Below, in pieces: positions 56,896-64,000 of a DNA stretch of 64,000 nucleotides. The DNA comes from Sphingomonas soli NBRC 100801 (GTDB lineage: Bacteria > Pseudomonadota > Alphaproteobacteria > Sphingomonadales > Sphingomonadaceae). The stretch is from positions 248,001 through 312,000 of the forward strand of contig NZ_BCTZ01000009.1 in the NCBI RefSeq assembly GCF_001591025.1. Reading direction: 5' to 3'. The position numbers and the translations under genes were made by a program. The notes under the pieces are model-generated. The model did no database searches. It was given only the letters and a program-made list of their open reading frames with translations, and was not told where the DNA came from. Positions within the stretch are counted from its first letter, which is position 1, and the number at the start of each line of letters is the position of its first letter.

Positions 56896-57298
56896 GGATT
56901 CGCGCGCTTTCGAAACCGGAGCGGAAGGTTACACAAAAGTGACACCAAGAACGGGTGCGCCGCCGCGAATAGTCCCAATGTTCGCACTGCCCGACAGCGG
57001 GCTTCAAACCAGCGATTTCAAAGAGCAGGCGGCAGGGCCGACCGGCTTAGCCCAAGCAGGCGAAATCCTACATTGCAAGCATCTCGTTCAGCCGCAGGCA
57101 TTGGCCAGCGCGGCGGGGTAAGACGCGCCCCCACCCTCCCCCGTTCGGGGGAATGACAGGCGCACCGGCGATGGCCAGCAGGTGAACGGGAACCAACGCC
57201 CTCGATTGTGAAAATGCCGGCCGAAGTTGGCATCCATATCTGCCGATCCGTGTGAAATACGGGCGGCAAACCGTTGCGATCCATGGGGAGGAGATCGA
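56896..57298. other. Non-coding stretch between infC and the secreted protein gene
   Basis: About 400 bp without a supportable gene. It contains a REP-like fragment CCCTCCCCCGTTCGGGGGAATGAC (57137-57160, in two blocks) and, near the end, GGGGAGGAG that serves the next gene. No promoter or RNA gene was recognised with confidence. Confidence 0.5.
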
Positions 57299-57808
57299 AT
57301 GCATGGTAAGACCGCAAAGCTGCTGACGATTACGGGTGCGCTGTTATTCGCGTCCACCGCCAATGCCGACGAAAAATCGGCATGGGCCAAATATGAGGCA
57401 CGCGTCGACGGCATCCTGCTGGCGATCCACCAAGGTTGGGAAACGGGCGAAGCATCGGAAGGCCGCCGCCAGCGCGTGAAGGAACTCTGCAAAGGCGTCA
57501 CGCGGGACAGCACCGGTGGACAGGGCTATGTGCTCCCAACCTGGGCGCGATCGCTGATCACCGCCTGCGGCTATGTCGACGAGCTTGGCGGCGCGAACCC
57601 GGATACGATCTGGTCCTCAAGGGACGCCAAGATCAACTGCAAGCAGATGCAGGAAGATGCCAAGGCGATGCTGAAGGCCAAGCCGGTCAAGGTGGCGCCT
57701 TCCGTCGAGGAGAAAACGCGGCATCTCGGAACCGATCTGCTGTTCTTCTACGAAGGCGGCTGCAAGGGGAAGAAGACCGCGAGGAACGCCTATCACCTGG
57801 TGGGCTGA
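57299..57808 (+). CDS. Secreted hypothetical protein
   Basis: A 169-residue protein with a signal peptide (MHGKTAKLLTITGALLFAST, cut near ANA-DE). The mature part contains WAKYEARVDGILLAIHQGWE and several Cys (LCKG, ACGYV, NCKQ, GCKG), which could form disulphides. No family recognised. GGGGAGGAG precedes the ATG. Confidence 0.7.
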   Translation: MHGKTAKLLTITGALLFASTANADEKSAWAKYEARVDGILLAIHQGWETGEASEGRRQRVKELCKGVTRDSTGGQGYVLPTWARSLITACGYVDELGGANPDTIWSSRDAKINCKQMQEDAKAMLKAKPVKVAPSVEEKTRHLGTDLLFFYEGGCKGKKTARNAYHLVG

Positions 57809-57851
57809 CTTGTGTCGGGCCGGCTCGAGGGCCGACTTCGGGGCTTTGCGC

Positions 57852-57928
57852 CGTCCCCGCGCAAGCGGGAACCGGCGATGCGAGCGATGCGCTTTGGGCT
57901 CTGGGTCCCCGCTTTCGCGGGGATGACG
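57852..57928. repeat. REP-type palindromic repeat pair
   Basis: Left arm CGTCCCCGCGCAAGCGGGAA, slightly degenerate, and right arm GGTCCCCGCTTTCGCGGGGATGACG. Same family as 1749-1830, between the secreted protein gene and the VOC protein gene. Confidence 0.8.
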
Positions 57929-57981
57929 GCTATATAATGGGGTGGCCGCCTTTGGTCACCGCCACGCGCGCGAGGAGCGCG

Positions 57982-58368
57982 TCAGGCTGCGGCCGGCGGC
58001 TCCCACAGCTCGATCGGGTTGCCTTCGGGATCGTGGATCCGGGCGAATTGCCCCGTCTCCGGAGAGTTCCACTCGTCCTTGACGGTGATCTCGATCCCCG
58101 CCGCGTTCAATTGATCGAGCAGGCTGTCGAGATCGGTCACCCGCAGATTGATCATATGCTGCTTGTCCGCAGCGAAATAATCGGTGTCGGCCTTGAAGGG
58201 GGCGAAGACCATCGGGCCGCCGGCGGTGGTCCAGACCCATTGGTTGACCACCCCCTCACCGGTGCCGTCGCAGCCGCCGCCGACGTTCAGATGCTCGCGA
58301 TACCAGGCGTTCAGCGCGTCAGGGTCCTTCGCGCGGAAGAAGAGGCCACCCATTCCGATCACCGGCAT
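57982..58368 (-). CDS. VOC family protein (glyoxalase-like)
   Basis: A 128-residue VOC-fold protein. FFRAKDPDALNAWYREHLNV starts the first module and ARIHDPEGNPIELWEPP ends the second, with the metal-binding Glu in IELWEP and the VOC-type MVFAPF strand in between. Reaction unknown. It precedes glnD's stop by 12 bp on the same strand, so it may be cotranscribed with glnD. Confidence 0.86.
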   Translation of the reverse strand: MPVIGMGGLFFRAKDPDALNAWYREHLNVGGGCDGTGEGVVNQWVWTTAGGPMVFAPFKADTDYFAADKQHMINLRVTDLDSLLDQLNAAGIEITVKDEWNSPETGQFARIHDPEGNPIELWEPPAAA

Positions 58369-58380
58369 CGTCCGTCTCCT

Positions 58381-61131
58381 TCAAGCCGCCTGCGCCACGC
58401 TCCCATCCCCCGAAGCCGCATCGAGCAGCCTTCGCTCGATCGTCTTCAGCCGGGCAGCGCTCTCGATCTTATCGCCCAACAGATCGGTGAGATAGAAGGT
58501 ATCGACGGCGCGCTCGCCATAGGTGGCGACATGCGCCGAATGGATCGTGACCTTTGACTGGAACAATGCCTGCGCCAGATGGAAGAGCAAAGCAGGCCGG
58601 TCGCGCGCATTGACCTCGATCACGGTGAAGCGGTTCGATGCCTTGTTGTCGATCAGCACATTGGGCTCGATATTGAACGCATCGGCGCGAAGGCGCGGCA
58701 GCGGGCGGCTCTTGAGCCGTTCGGACAGCTTGGCGCGGTTGGCCAGCGCATCGGCGATGCTCATCTTGATCCGCTGGAGCTGCTCGTCGCCATCGAAGGG
58801 GCGGCCGAGCGGGTCCTGAACGAGGAAATTATCGAGCGCCATGCCATCGCGGGTGGTGTGGATGCGCGCATCGATGATGTTGCCGCCGGCGACATGGATC
58901 GCGCCCGCGATCCGATAGAACAGCCCCGGATGATCCGAGGCATAGACCGTGACCAGCGTCGCGCCGCGTTCGGGATAGACCTGTGCTTCCACCGACAATT
59001 GCGCATCCACGGCGGCATCGATCTGGCGGGCGTTGCGTTCGAGCACGTCGAGCGGCTCAGCGATCCAATAGGATTCGGTCAGTCGCTTCTTGAGCGCGTC
59101 CATGCGCCTGGCGTTCCAGCCGAGTATGCCGGCGAGCGCTTCCTGCTTGGCGGCCACGCGCTCGCTGCGGCCCTTTTGCTTGTGGCCGAGGCGCAGCACT
59201 TCCTCTGCGGCTTCGAACAGATTGCCGAGCAACTGGCGCTTCCAGCCGTTCCACACGCCGGGGCCGACCGCGCGGATATCGACGATGGTGAGGATCAGCA
59301 GCAGGCGCAGCCGCTCCGGGCTCTGCACATGCTCGGCGAAATCGAGGATCGTCTTGAAATCGGAAAGGTCGCGCTTGAACGCCGTGGCCGACATCAGCAG
59401 ATGCCAGCGCACCAGCCAGGCGACATTTTCGGTCTCCGCAGGGGTGAGCCCCAGGCGCGGACAGAGCCGTTCGGCCACCTCAGCACCCAGCACCGAATGA
59501 TCGCCGCCGCGCCCCTTGGCGATGTCATGCAGCAGCACCGCGCAATAGAGCACCCGGCGGCTGACGACCTGCTGGAAGATGCCGCTGGCGAGCGGATGAT
59601 CTTCCTTGAGCTCGCCCTTCTCGATCTGGCTGAGCAGCCCGATCGCGCGGATCGAATGCTCGTCCACCGTATAATGGTGGTACATATCGAACTGCATCTG
59701 CGCGACGACGCGACCGAATTCGGGCACGAAGCGGCCGAACACCCCGCTCTCGTTCATCCAGCGCAGCACGGTTTCGGGATCGCGCGGGCTGGTCAACACA
59801 TCAAGGAAGAGCGCGTTGGCGCGCGGATCGGTGCGGACGCCATCGACCAGCCGTGCGTCGCGCGCAGCGGCGCGCATCGCGAGTGGATGAATCTCCAGCC
59901 CGTGCAGATCGGCGAGCTGGAACAATTCGATCAGCCGGACGGGATTTTCCGCGAAGAAATTGTCGCGCGGGATCGCCAGCCGCCCGCGATCGAGGCTGAA
60001 GCCGTTGAGCTTGCGCGGGCTGCGGAACAGCGAGGTGAAGCCGAAGCGCGAACCACGCGCGGCGAACTTCTCATCGAGATGCGCAAGGAAGACGCCGGTG
60101 AGGTCGCCGACCATCTTCGCCTGGAGAAAGTAGAAGTGCATGAAGCGCTCCACCTTCGACTTCCCCGGCCGATCCGAATAGCGCATCCGCTCGGCAAGCT
60201 CGCGCTGGACGTCGAAGGTCAGGCGATCCTCGGGCCGGTCGGTGATCAGATGGAGCTGGTTGCGCACCGCCCAGAGGAAATTCTCTGCACGGCGGAACTG
60301 ACGGAATTCGTGCGCGGAAAGCAGCCCTGCCTCGACCAGCTCGGAAGGCTCGCGGACATTATAGGCGTATTTGCCGATCCAGAAGAGCGTGTGGAGATCG
60401 CGAAGGCCGCCCTTCCCCTCCTTGATATTGGGTTCCACCACATAGCGGCTGTCGCCCATGCGCTTGTGCCGCGCCTCGCGCTCGGCCAGCTTTTCGGCGA
60501 TGAAGGCGCGGGCGGTGTCGTGCTGGACCTCCGCCTTGAAGCGGCGCGCGGCCTCGTCATACAGGCCGGTATCGCCCCAGACATAGCGCGCCTCCAGCAG
60601 TGCCGTGCGGACGGTGACGTCGGCCTTGGCCTGGCGCACCATCTCGTCGAGCGAGCGCGACGAATGGCCGACCTTGAGCTGCATGTCCCATAGCGAATAG
60701 AGCATGGATTCGATCACCTGCTCGCTCCAGCCGGTGACCTTCCACGGCGTGAGGAAGGCGATGTCGATGTCCGAATGCGGGGCCATCTCGCCGCGCCCAT
60801 AGCCGCCGACCGCGACGAGCGTCATGCGCTCGGCCGCGCTGGGATTCGAATTGCGGTGCAGCCGCTCGACGGTGAAATCCCAGAGCAGGCGGAGGAGCTG
60901 ATCGATCAGGAACGCGCCCGCCGCCGCCGCTTCGAGCCCGCGCGAGGGATGCTCGGCGATGCGGCGCGCAATCTCGGCCCGGCCGGCATCTAGCGCGAGG
61001 CGCAACTCGGCGGTGGCCGCCTGGCGCAGCGCCGCCTCGTCCTTCGCCTCCAGCATCGCGAGCTTTTCGGCCACGCCGCGGCGATCGATCAGCGCGCGGC
61101 GGTTCGGGACGGAATCGAAGCGGGAGGACAT
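58381..61131 (-). CDS. glnD: [Protein-PII] uridylyltransferase / uridylyl-removing enzyme
   Basis: Senses glutamine and modifies PII signalling proteins to control nitrogen metabolism. The 916 residues contain the nucleotidyltransferase motif GGYGRGEMAPHSDIDIAF, an HD hydrolase domain (LLHDIAKGRGGDHSVLGAEV) and two C-terminal ACT domains (TLVTVYASDHPGLFYRIAGA and FTVIEVNARDRPALLFHLAQ). Domain order and length agree with the family. Confidence 0.96.
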   Translation of the reverse strand: MSSRFDSVPNRRALIDRRGVAEKLAMLEAKDEAALRQAATAELRLALDAGRAEIARRIAEHPSRGLEAAAAGAFLIDQLLRLLWDFTVERLHRNSNPSAAERMTLVAVGGYGRGEMAPHSDIDIAFLTPWKVTGWSEQVIESMLYSLWDMQLKVGHSSRSLDEMVRQAKADVTVRTALLEARYVWGDTGLYDEAARRFKAEVQHDTARAFIAEKLAEREARHKRMGDSRYVVEPNIKEGKGGLRDLHTLFWIGKYAYNVREPSELVEAGLLSAHEFRQFRRAENFLWAVRNQLHLITDRPEDRLTFDVQRELAERMRYSDRPGKSKVERFMHFYFLQAKMVGDLTGVFLAHLDEKFAARGSRFGFTSLFRSPRKLNGFSLDRGRLAIPRDNFFAENPVRLIELFQLADLHGLEIHPLAMRAAARDARLVDGVRTDPRANALFLDVLTSPRDPETVLRWMNESGVFGRFVPEFGRVVAQMQFDMYHHYTVDEHSIRAIGLLSQIEKGELKEDHPLASGIFQQVVSRRVLYCAVLLHDIAKGRGGDHSVLGAEVAERLCPRLGLTPAETENVAWLVRWHLLMSATAFKRDLSDFKTILDFAEHVQSPERLRLLLILTIVDIRAVGPGVWNGWKRQLLGNLFEAAEEVLRLGHKQKGRSERVAAKQEALAGILGWNARRMDALKKRLTESYWIAEPLDVLERNARQIDAAVDAQLSVEAQVYPERGATLVTVYASDHPGLFYRIAGAIHVAGGNIIDARIHTTRDGMALDNFLVQDPLGRPFDGDEQLQRIKMSIADALANRAKLSERLKSRPLPRLRADAFNIEPNVLIDNKASNRFTVIEVNARDRPALLFHLAQALFQSKVTIHSAHVATYGERAVDTFYLTDLLGDKIESAARLKTIERRLLDAASGDGSVAQAA

Positions 61132-61178
61132 AGCAAGCGAATAAGGCTGAACCGGCGGCTAGTCACCCCGGACGTTGC

Positions 61179-61538
61179 TCAACCGCGCATCCACCAGAGC
61201 GCCAGCGTCGCGATCAGCCCGAAAGCGTATAGCGGCCCAAAGATGATCTTGGTGCGGCCCGCGAGCCATTGCGGCAGGTAGATATCGAAATTGGGCCGAC
61301 GATCCGAAGTGTAGCGCGCCGCAACGCGCTGCAACGGGCACTCCCCGCCATTGAGCGCGAGGACGGCGCATTCCACTGCGACGACGGCAATGAGCATGAA
61401 CGCCGCCCGGAAATCGCCGATCCACGCCATGACCGGTATGGCCAGGACACAGCCAGCGAAAAGCGCCCAGATCGCTGAGTGCACGCCTTTCAGGAAACGC
61501 AACCGGCCCCGATCGCCCAAGGCCGACTGCGCGCGCAA
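61179..61538 (-). CDS. Small membrane protein, unknown function
   Basis: A 119-residue protein with three hydrophobic segments (AIWALFAGCVLAIPVMAWI; AAFMLIAVVAVECAVLAL; IIFGPLYAFGLIATLALW). The conserved-looking CPLQRVAARYTSDRRPNFDI lies between helices 2 and 3. The start is TTG 61538, two bases after the grpE stop. Resembles small proteins of unknown function in sphingomonads; no family named. Confidence 0.62.
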   Translation of the reverse strand: MRAQSALGDRGRLRFLKGVHSAIWALFAGCVLAIPVMAWIGDFRAAFMLIAVVAVECAVLALNGGECPLQRVAARYTSDRRPNFDIYLPQWLAGRTKIIFGPLYAFGLIATLALWWMRG

Positions 61539-61540
61539 AT

Positions 61541-62116
61541 TCAGTCCGGCTTCTTCGCCACGCCCACCAGCGCGGGGCGCAGCAGGCGATCCTTGATCAT
61601 GTAGCCCGACTGGATTTCCTGGACGATCGTGCCCGGCTCCGCATCGGCCGAGGGCACCTCCATCATCGCCTGATGCCGGTTGGGATCGAGCGCTTCGCCC
61701 ATCGCCACGATCTTCGAGATGCCGTGGCGCGCGAACACCGAATCGAGCTCGCGGCCCGTCGCCTCGATACCGGTGACCAGCCCCTTGAGCTTTTCGTCCT
61801 CGCGCAGCTCGGCGGGAAAGGCGGAAAGCGCACGCGAGAGATTGTCGGCTACCGAGAGCACGTCGCGCGCAAAGGCGGTTGCGGCATAGGTCTTGGCGTC
61901 CTGCGCTTCCTTCTCGAAGCGGCGGCGGACATTCTGAGTCTCGGCCTGGGCGTAGAGAACCGCAGCCTTGGCCTCGGCCAGCTCGGCCTCCAATTCGCTC
62001 AGCCGGTCATGCTCCGCGACTTCGGGCGCAGCCTCGGCAGTTTCCTCACGCAGGTCGAGCGCCTCGTCCTGCGGTTCGTGAGCCTCGGTGGTGTCCATCT
62101 TCTTGTCTTTCGCCAT
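61541..62116 (-). CDS. grpE: Nucleotide exchange factor GrpE
   Basis: Releases ADP from DnaK. 191 residues: a charged, coiled-coil N-terminal part (LSELEAELAEAKAAVLYAQA, then ETQNVRRRFEKEAQDAK) and the C-terminal GrpE beta domain ending EIQSGYMIKDRLLRPALVGV. It follows hrcA by 12 bp on the same strand. Confidence 0.95.
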   Translation of the reverse strand: MAKDKKMDTTEAHEPQDEALDLREETAEAAPEVAEHDRLSELEAELAEAKAAVLYAQAETQNVRRRFEKEAQDAKTYAATAFARDVLSVADNLSRALSAFPAELREDEKLKGLVTGIEATGRELDSVFARHGISKIVAMGEALDPNRHQAMMEVPSADAEPGTIVQEIQSGYMIKDRLLRPALVGVAKKPD

Positions 62117-62128
62117 ATCTCTTCTTGT

Positions 62129-63172
62129 TCAAGCAAGTAACCGGGCCAAAGTGGCCGCCGTGAAATCCACCATTGGCACTACGCGCGCATAATTCAACCG
62201 GGTCGGGCCGATCACGCCCACCACGCCGACCACGCGACCATCGAGCGCGCGCACCGGCTTGGCGATCACCGACGAGCCGGAAAGGGCGAAGAGCTTGTTC
62301 TCCGATCCGATGAAAATGCGCGTCGCCTCGCCTTCGCTGGCGCTGTCGAGCAGGCGGGCGATCTCCTCCTTGCCCTCAAGCTCGTCGAGCAGCTGGCGGA
62401 CGCGATCGAGATCCTCGGCGGCGGTGGCGTCGATCAGCCGCGCCTGGCCGCGCACGATCAGCACCGGGCGGCGGCCGCCATCCTCGCTCCACACCGCAAG
62501 CCCGCGCTCGACCAGAGCGGCGGCGGCGCTGTCGAGCGCGGCACGCTGCGCCTTGAGATCATGGGCGATACGGCGCTGGGCCTCGCTGAGCGTCACCCCG
62601 CCGAGCATCGCGGTCAGGTAGTTGCTCGCCTGTTGGAGCGCCGCGACGTCCATGCCGCCGGGCAGCTCGACAACGCGATTCTCGACCGAGCCGTCTTCGC
62701 CGACAAGCACGGCGAGCGCGCGATCATGGCTGAGCGGCACGAAGCTGAACTGGCGGAGCACCGGCTCTGCCTTGGGCACCAGCACAAGCCCCGCACAGGC
62801 GGACAGGCCGGAGAGGGCGGCGGTGGTGCCGGCAAGGGCATCCTCGACCGGTCCGGCCTGCCCCGCGCGCATCTCGATCGCGGCGCGCTCCTCGGCGGAA
62901 GGGGCACTGGCCTGCATCATGCCGTCGACGAACAGGCGGAGCCCGATTTCGGTGGGCATGCGCCCGGCGCTGGTATGCGGCGCGGCGAGCAGGCCAAGCT
63001 CCTCGAGGTCCTGCATCACGTTGCGGATCGAGGCGGGCGAGAGATTGAGCGCGGAAATCTTCGAGATCGTCCGCGATCCCACCGGCGCGCCGGTATCCAG
63101 ATAGGAATCCACCACGATCCGGAACACGTCGCGCGCGCGATCGGTCAGTTCGTGGATGGGGGGTGTGATCAT
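62129..63172 (-). CDS. hrcA: Heat-inducible transcription repressor HrcA
   Basis: Repressor of class I heat-shock genes. 347 residues: a winged helix (TDRARDVFRIVVDSYLDTGA, then VGSRTISKISALNLSPASIR) followed by the GAF-like ligand/dimer domain and ending VIGPTRLNYARVVPMVDFTA. The ATG at 63172 agrees with the family N-terminus. A sigma-32-like promoter ends about 9 bp before it. No CIRCE operator was found in the window, so HrcA targets lie elsewhere (groESL). Confidence 0.95.
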   Translation of the reverse strand: MITPPIHELTDRARDVFRIVVDSYLDTGAPVGSRTISKISALNLSPASIRNVMQDLEELGLLAAPHTSAGRMPTEIGLRLFVDGMMQASAPSAEERAAIEMRAGQAGPVEDALAGTTAALSGLSACAGLVLVPKAEPVLRQFSFVPLSHDRALAVLVGEDGSVENRVVELPGGMDVAALQQASNYLTAMLGGVTLSEAQRRIAHDLKAQRAALDSAAAALVERGLAVWSEDGGRRPVLIVRGQARLIDATAAEDLDRVRQLLDELEGKEEIARLLDSASEGEATRIFIGSENKLFALSGSSVIAKPVRALDGRVVGVVGVIGPTRLNYARVVPMVDFTAATLARLLA

Positions 63173-63180
63173 TGGGTCCT

Positions 63181-63208
63181 ATGTAGCGAGTCTCGGCCGT
63201 GCGCCAAG
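63181..63208 (-). promoter_or_regulatory. Candidate sigma-32 promoter of hrcA-grpE
   Basis: Minus strand CTTG, 18 nt, CTACAT: the same spacing as the dnaK promoter (CTTG, 18 nt, CTATAT) with one changed base in the -10. The predicted start of transcription lies only 1-3 nt before the ATG, which would make the hrcA mRNA almost leaderless. Confidence 0.45.
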
Positions 63209-63344
63209 CACACGCGGGGTCAAATCATTGTCCCCTCGCCTCTCGTTCGGGGCGGCCAGACTGTGAACCCACAGCAACGGCGTTGGGCGTGCCGGCGAAC
63301 GACCGACTATGGGCGGGAAGCCGTCATTCCCCACGTCCGCACCC

Positions 63345-63440
63345 GTCATCCCGGACCTTTTCCGGGATCCACCTGGCGGCACTCGATGGACAAGAGACTC
63401 CGGCCTAAACACTCGCAGCTTGGTGGACCCCGGAACAAGT
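63345..63440. repeat. Long REP-type repeat, right end missing
   Basis: Similar to 12051-12158: CGTCATCCCGGACC, TTCCGGGATCCACCTGGCGG and GGTGGACCCCGGAACAAGTC are shared in order. It stops before the terminal GGGGTGACG arm. It lies in the 378-bp stretch 63173-63550, which holds repeats and the hrcA promoter but no gene. Confidence 0.78.
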
Positions 63441-63471
63441 CGGCGATTATCTGTTTGCGCCAAGTAATCCA

Positions 63472-63499
63472 CGTCATCCCCGCGAAAGCGGGGATGACG
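63472..63499. repeat. REP hairpin
   Basis: CGTCATCCCCGCGAAAGCGG followed by GGATGACG: a compact perfect copy, directly downstream of the truncated long repeat and 51 bp after the DUF6438 gene's stop. Confidence 0.85.
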
Positions 63500-63550
63500 A
63501 AAAGGGGTCGTGAGCCGACCGACCGCTTTTACAAAGTCCATAGCCTCCCC

Positions 63551-64000
63551 TCAGGGCCGCTCGCCGATCAGCGCTTCGAGCGCGCGGACGGTTTCGGGCG
63601 CGCTGCCGATCGCTTCGGCCATGTCCTGATTATCGTCCATGTCGCAGCCGAAATAGAAAGCGAGCGACTGGCTGTCGCCGATCGCGCGGGTCCAGGTGAT
63701 GTCGGCGCTGGGCAGGTCGGTCGCCGCCGAGCGGCAGAGCGCCTTGTTGTCGGGCGTGTAGCGCGCCGTACCGCTTTTGGGGCGATAGGGCGCGAGCTTG
63801 GCGGCGAAGGCTTCGTATTCGGAGCGGCTGAGCTTGAACTCGCGGGTGCCGGTGGCCGCGGTGAAGCGCTTGCCTTCGAAAATGCCGGTGCCGTCCGGGC
63901 GGAGCGTGACGACATAGACCGGGCATACGCCGAAGCAGGGGCCGGTTTCGTAGCGGATCGAATCGCCCTCGATCGCGACCGGCGCATCGGGAAGATCGGG
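63551..64000 (-). CDS. DUF6438 domain protein, cut by window edge
   Basis: The last 149 codons of a minus-strand gene whose start lies beyond the window. The DUF6438 hallmark IRYETGPCFGVCPVYVVTL is followed by a strand DGTGIFEGKRFTAATGTREF, and the end reads ETVRALEALIGERP. Likely a secreted or periplasmic protein; function unknown. The 5' end and any signal peptide are not visible. Confidence 0.8.
   Translation of the reverse strand, partial: PDLPDAPVAIEGDSIRYETGPCFGVCPVYVVTLRPDGTGIFEGKRFTAATGTREFKLSRSEYEAFAAKLAPYRPKSGTARYTPDNKALCRSAATDLPSADITWTRAIGDSQSLAFYFGCDMDDNQDMAEAIGSAPETVRALEALIGERP

Noticed and set aside
58579..60693. Long open frame (704 codons) antisense to glnD
   Set aside because: Same cause; GlnD is complete with all domains, so the opposite strand is explained as a GC-rich shadow.

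Overview
The window is a 64 kb piece of a GC-rich alphaproteobacterial chromosome, most likely from a sphingomonad (Sphingomonas or a close relative). This rests on the split glycine dehydrogenase (gcvPA/gcvPB), an RspA-type mannonate dehydratase, a Zymomonas-like glucose-fructose oxidoreductase, an intracellular PHB depolymerase, DUF6481 and DUF6438 proteins, and many palindromic intergenic repeats of the 'GTCATCCC...GGGATGAC' type. I see no rRNA, tRNA, CRISPR array, prophage or insertion sequence. It reads as core genome with a few local oddities. No clearly new multi-gene defence or biosynthetic system is visible.

Layout. 1-13 kb: MscS channel, VOC-like protein, PutA with a divergent MaoC protein, thiolase, a glucokinase-family protein with altered active-site residues, a flavin-fold stress protein, DUF1232, PhaZ, an ABC exporter and an AraC/GyrI regulator. 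13-24 kb: enoyl-reductase-like protein, RNase R, GlpD, an archaeal/eukaryotic-type ProRS overlapping a 2OG-Fe(II) oxygenase-like gene, a DMT transporter, a methyltransferase and small membrane proteins. 24-29 kb: gcvT-gcvH-gcvPA-gcvPB behind a tandem glycine riboswitch. 29-35 kb: ispH-thrB-rnhA, a small YegP-type gene, a thioesterase, ManD and an unknown protein. 35-42 kb: a six-gene minus-strand unit (GFOR-like oxidoreductase, GH3 glucosidase, GntP, gluconolactonase, NUDIX, extensin-like) behind a perfect LacI-type palindrome. 42.5-48 kb: a two-component pair, dnaJ and dnaK. 48-57 kb: copper chaperone, S41 peptidase, PH-domain protein, a HEXXH protein with a nearby truncated copy, a proline-rich secreted protein, and thrS-GNAT-infC. 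57-64 kb: secreted small protein, VOC protein, glnD, a small membrane protein, grpE-hrcA, and a DUF6438 gene cut by the window edge.

How genes work together. The GFOR/GH3/GntP/gluconolactonase set fits a periplasmic route: oligoglucoside to glucose, to gluconolactone, to gluconate, then uptake. The glycine cleavage genes are controlled by glycine-sensing RNA. dnaK and hrcA-grpE both carry candidate sigma-32 promoters with the same architecture, while the dnaJ ribosome binding site lies inside a perfect 10-bp hairpin. infC appears to start at AUA, in line with IF-3 autoregulation in other bacteria. Functional calls come from reading motifs by eye; start codons were adjusted where a Shine-Dalgarno sequence or family N-terminus argued for it.
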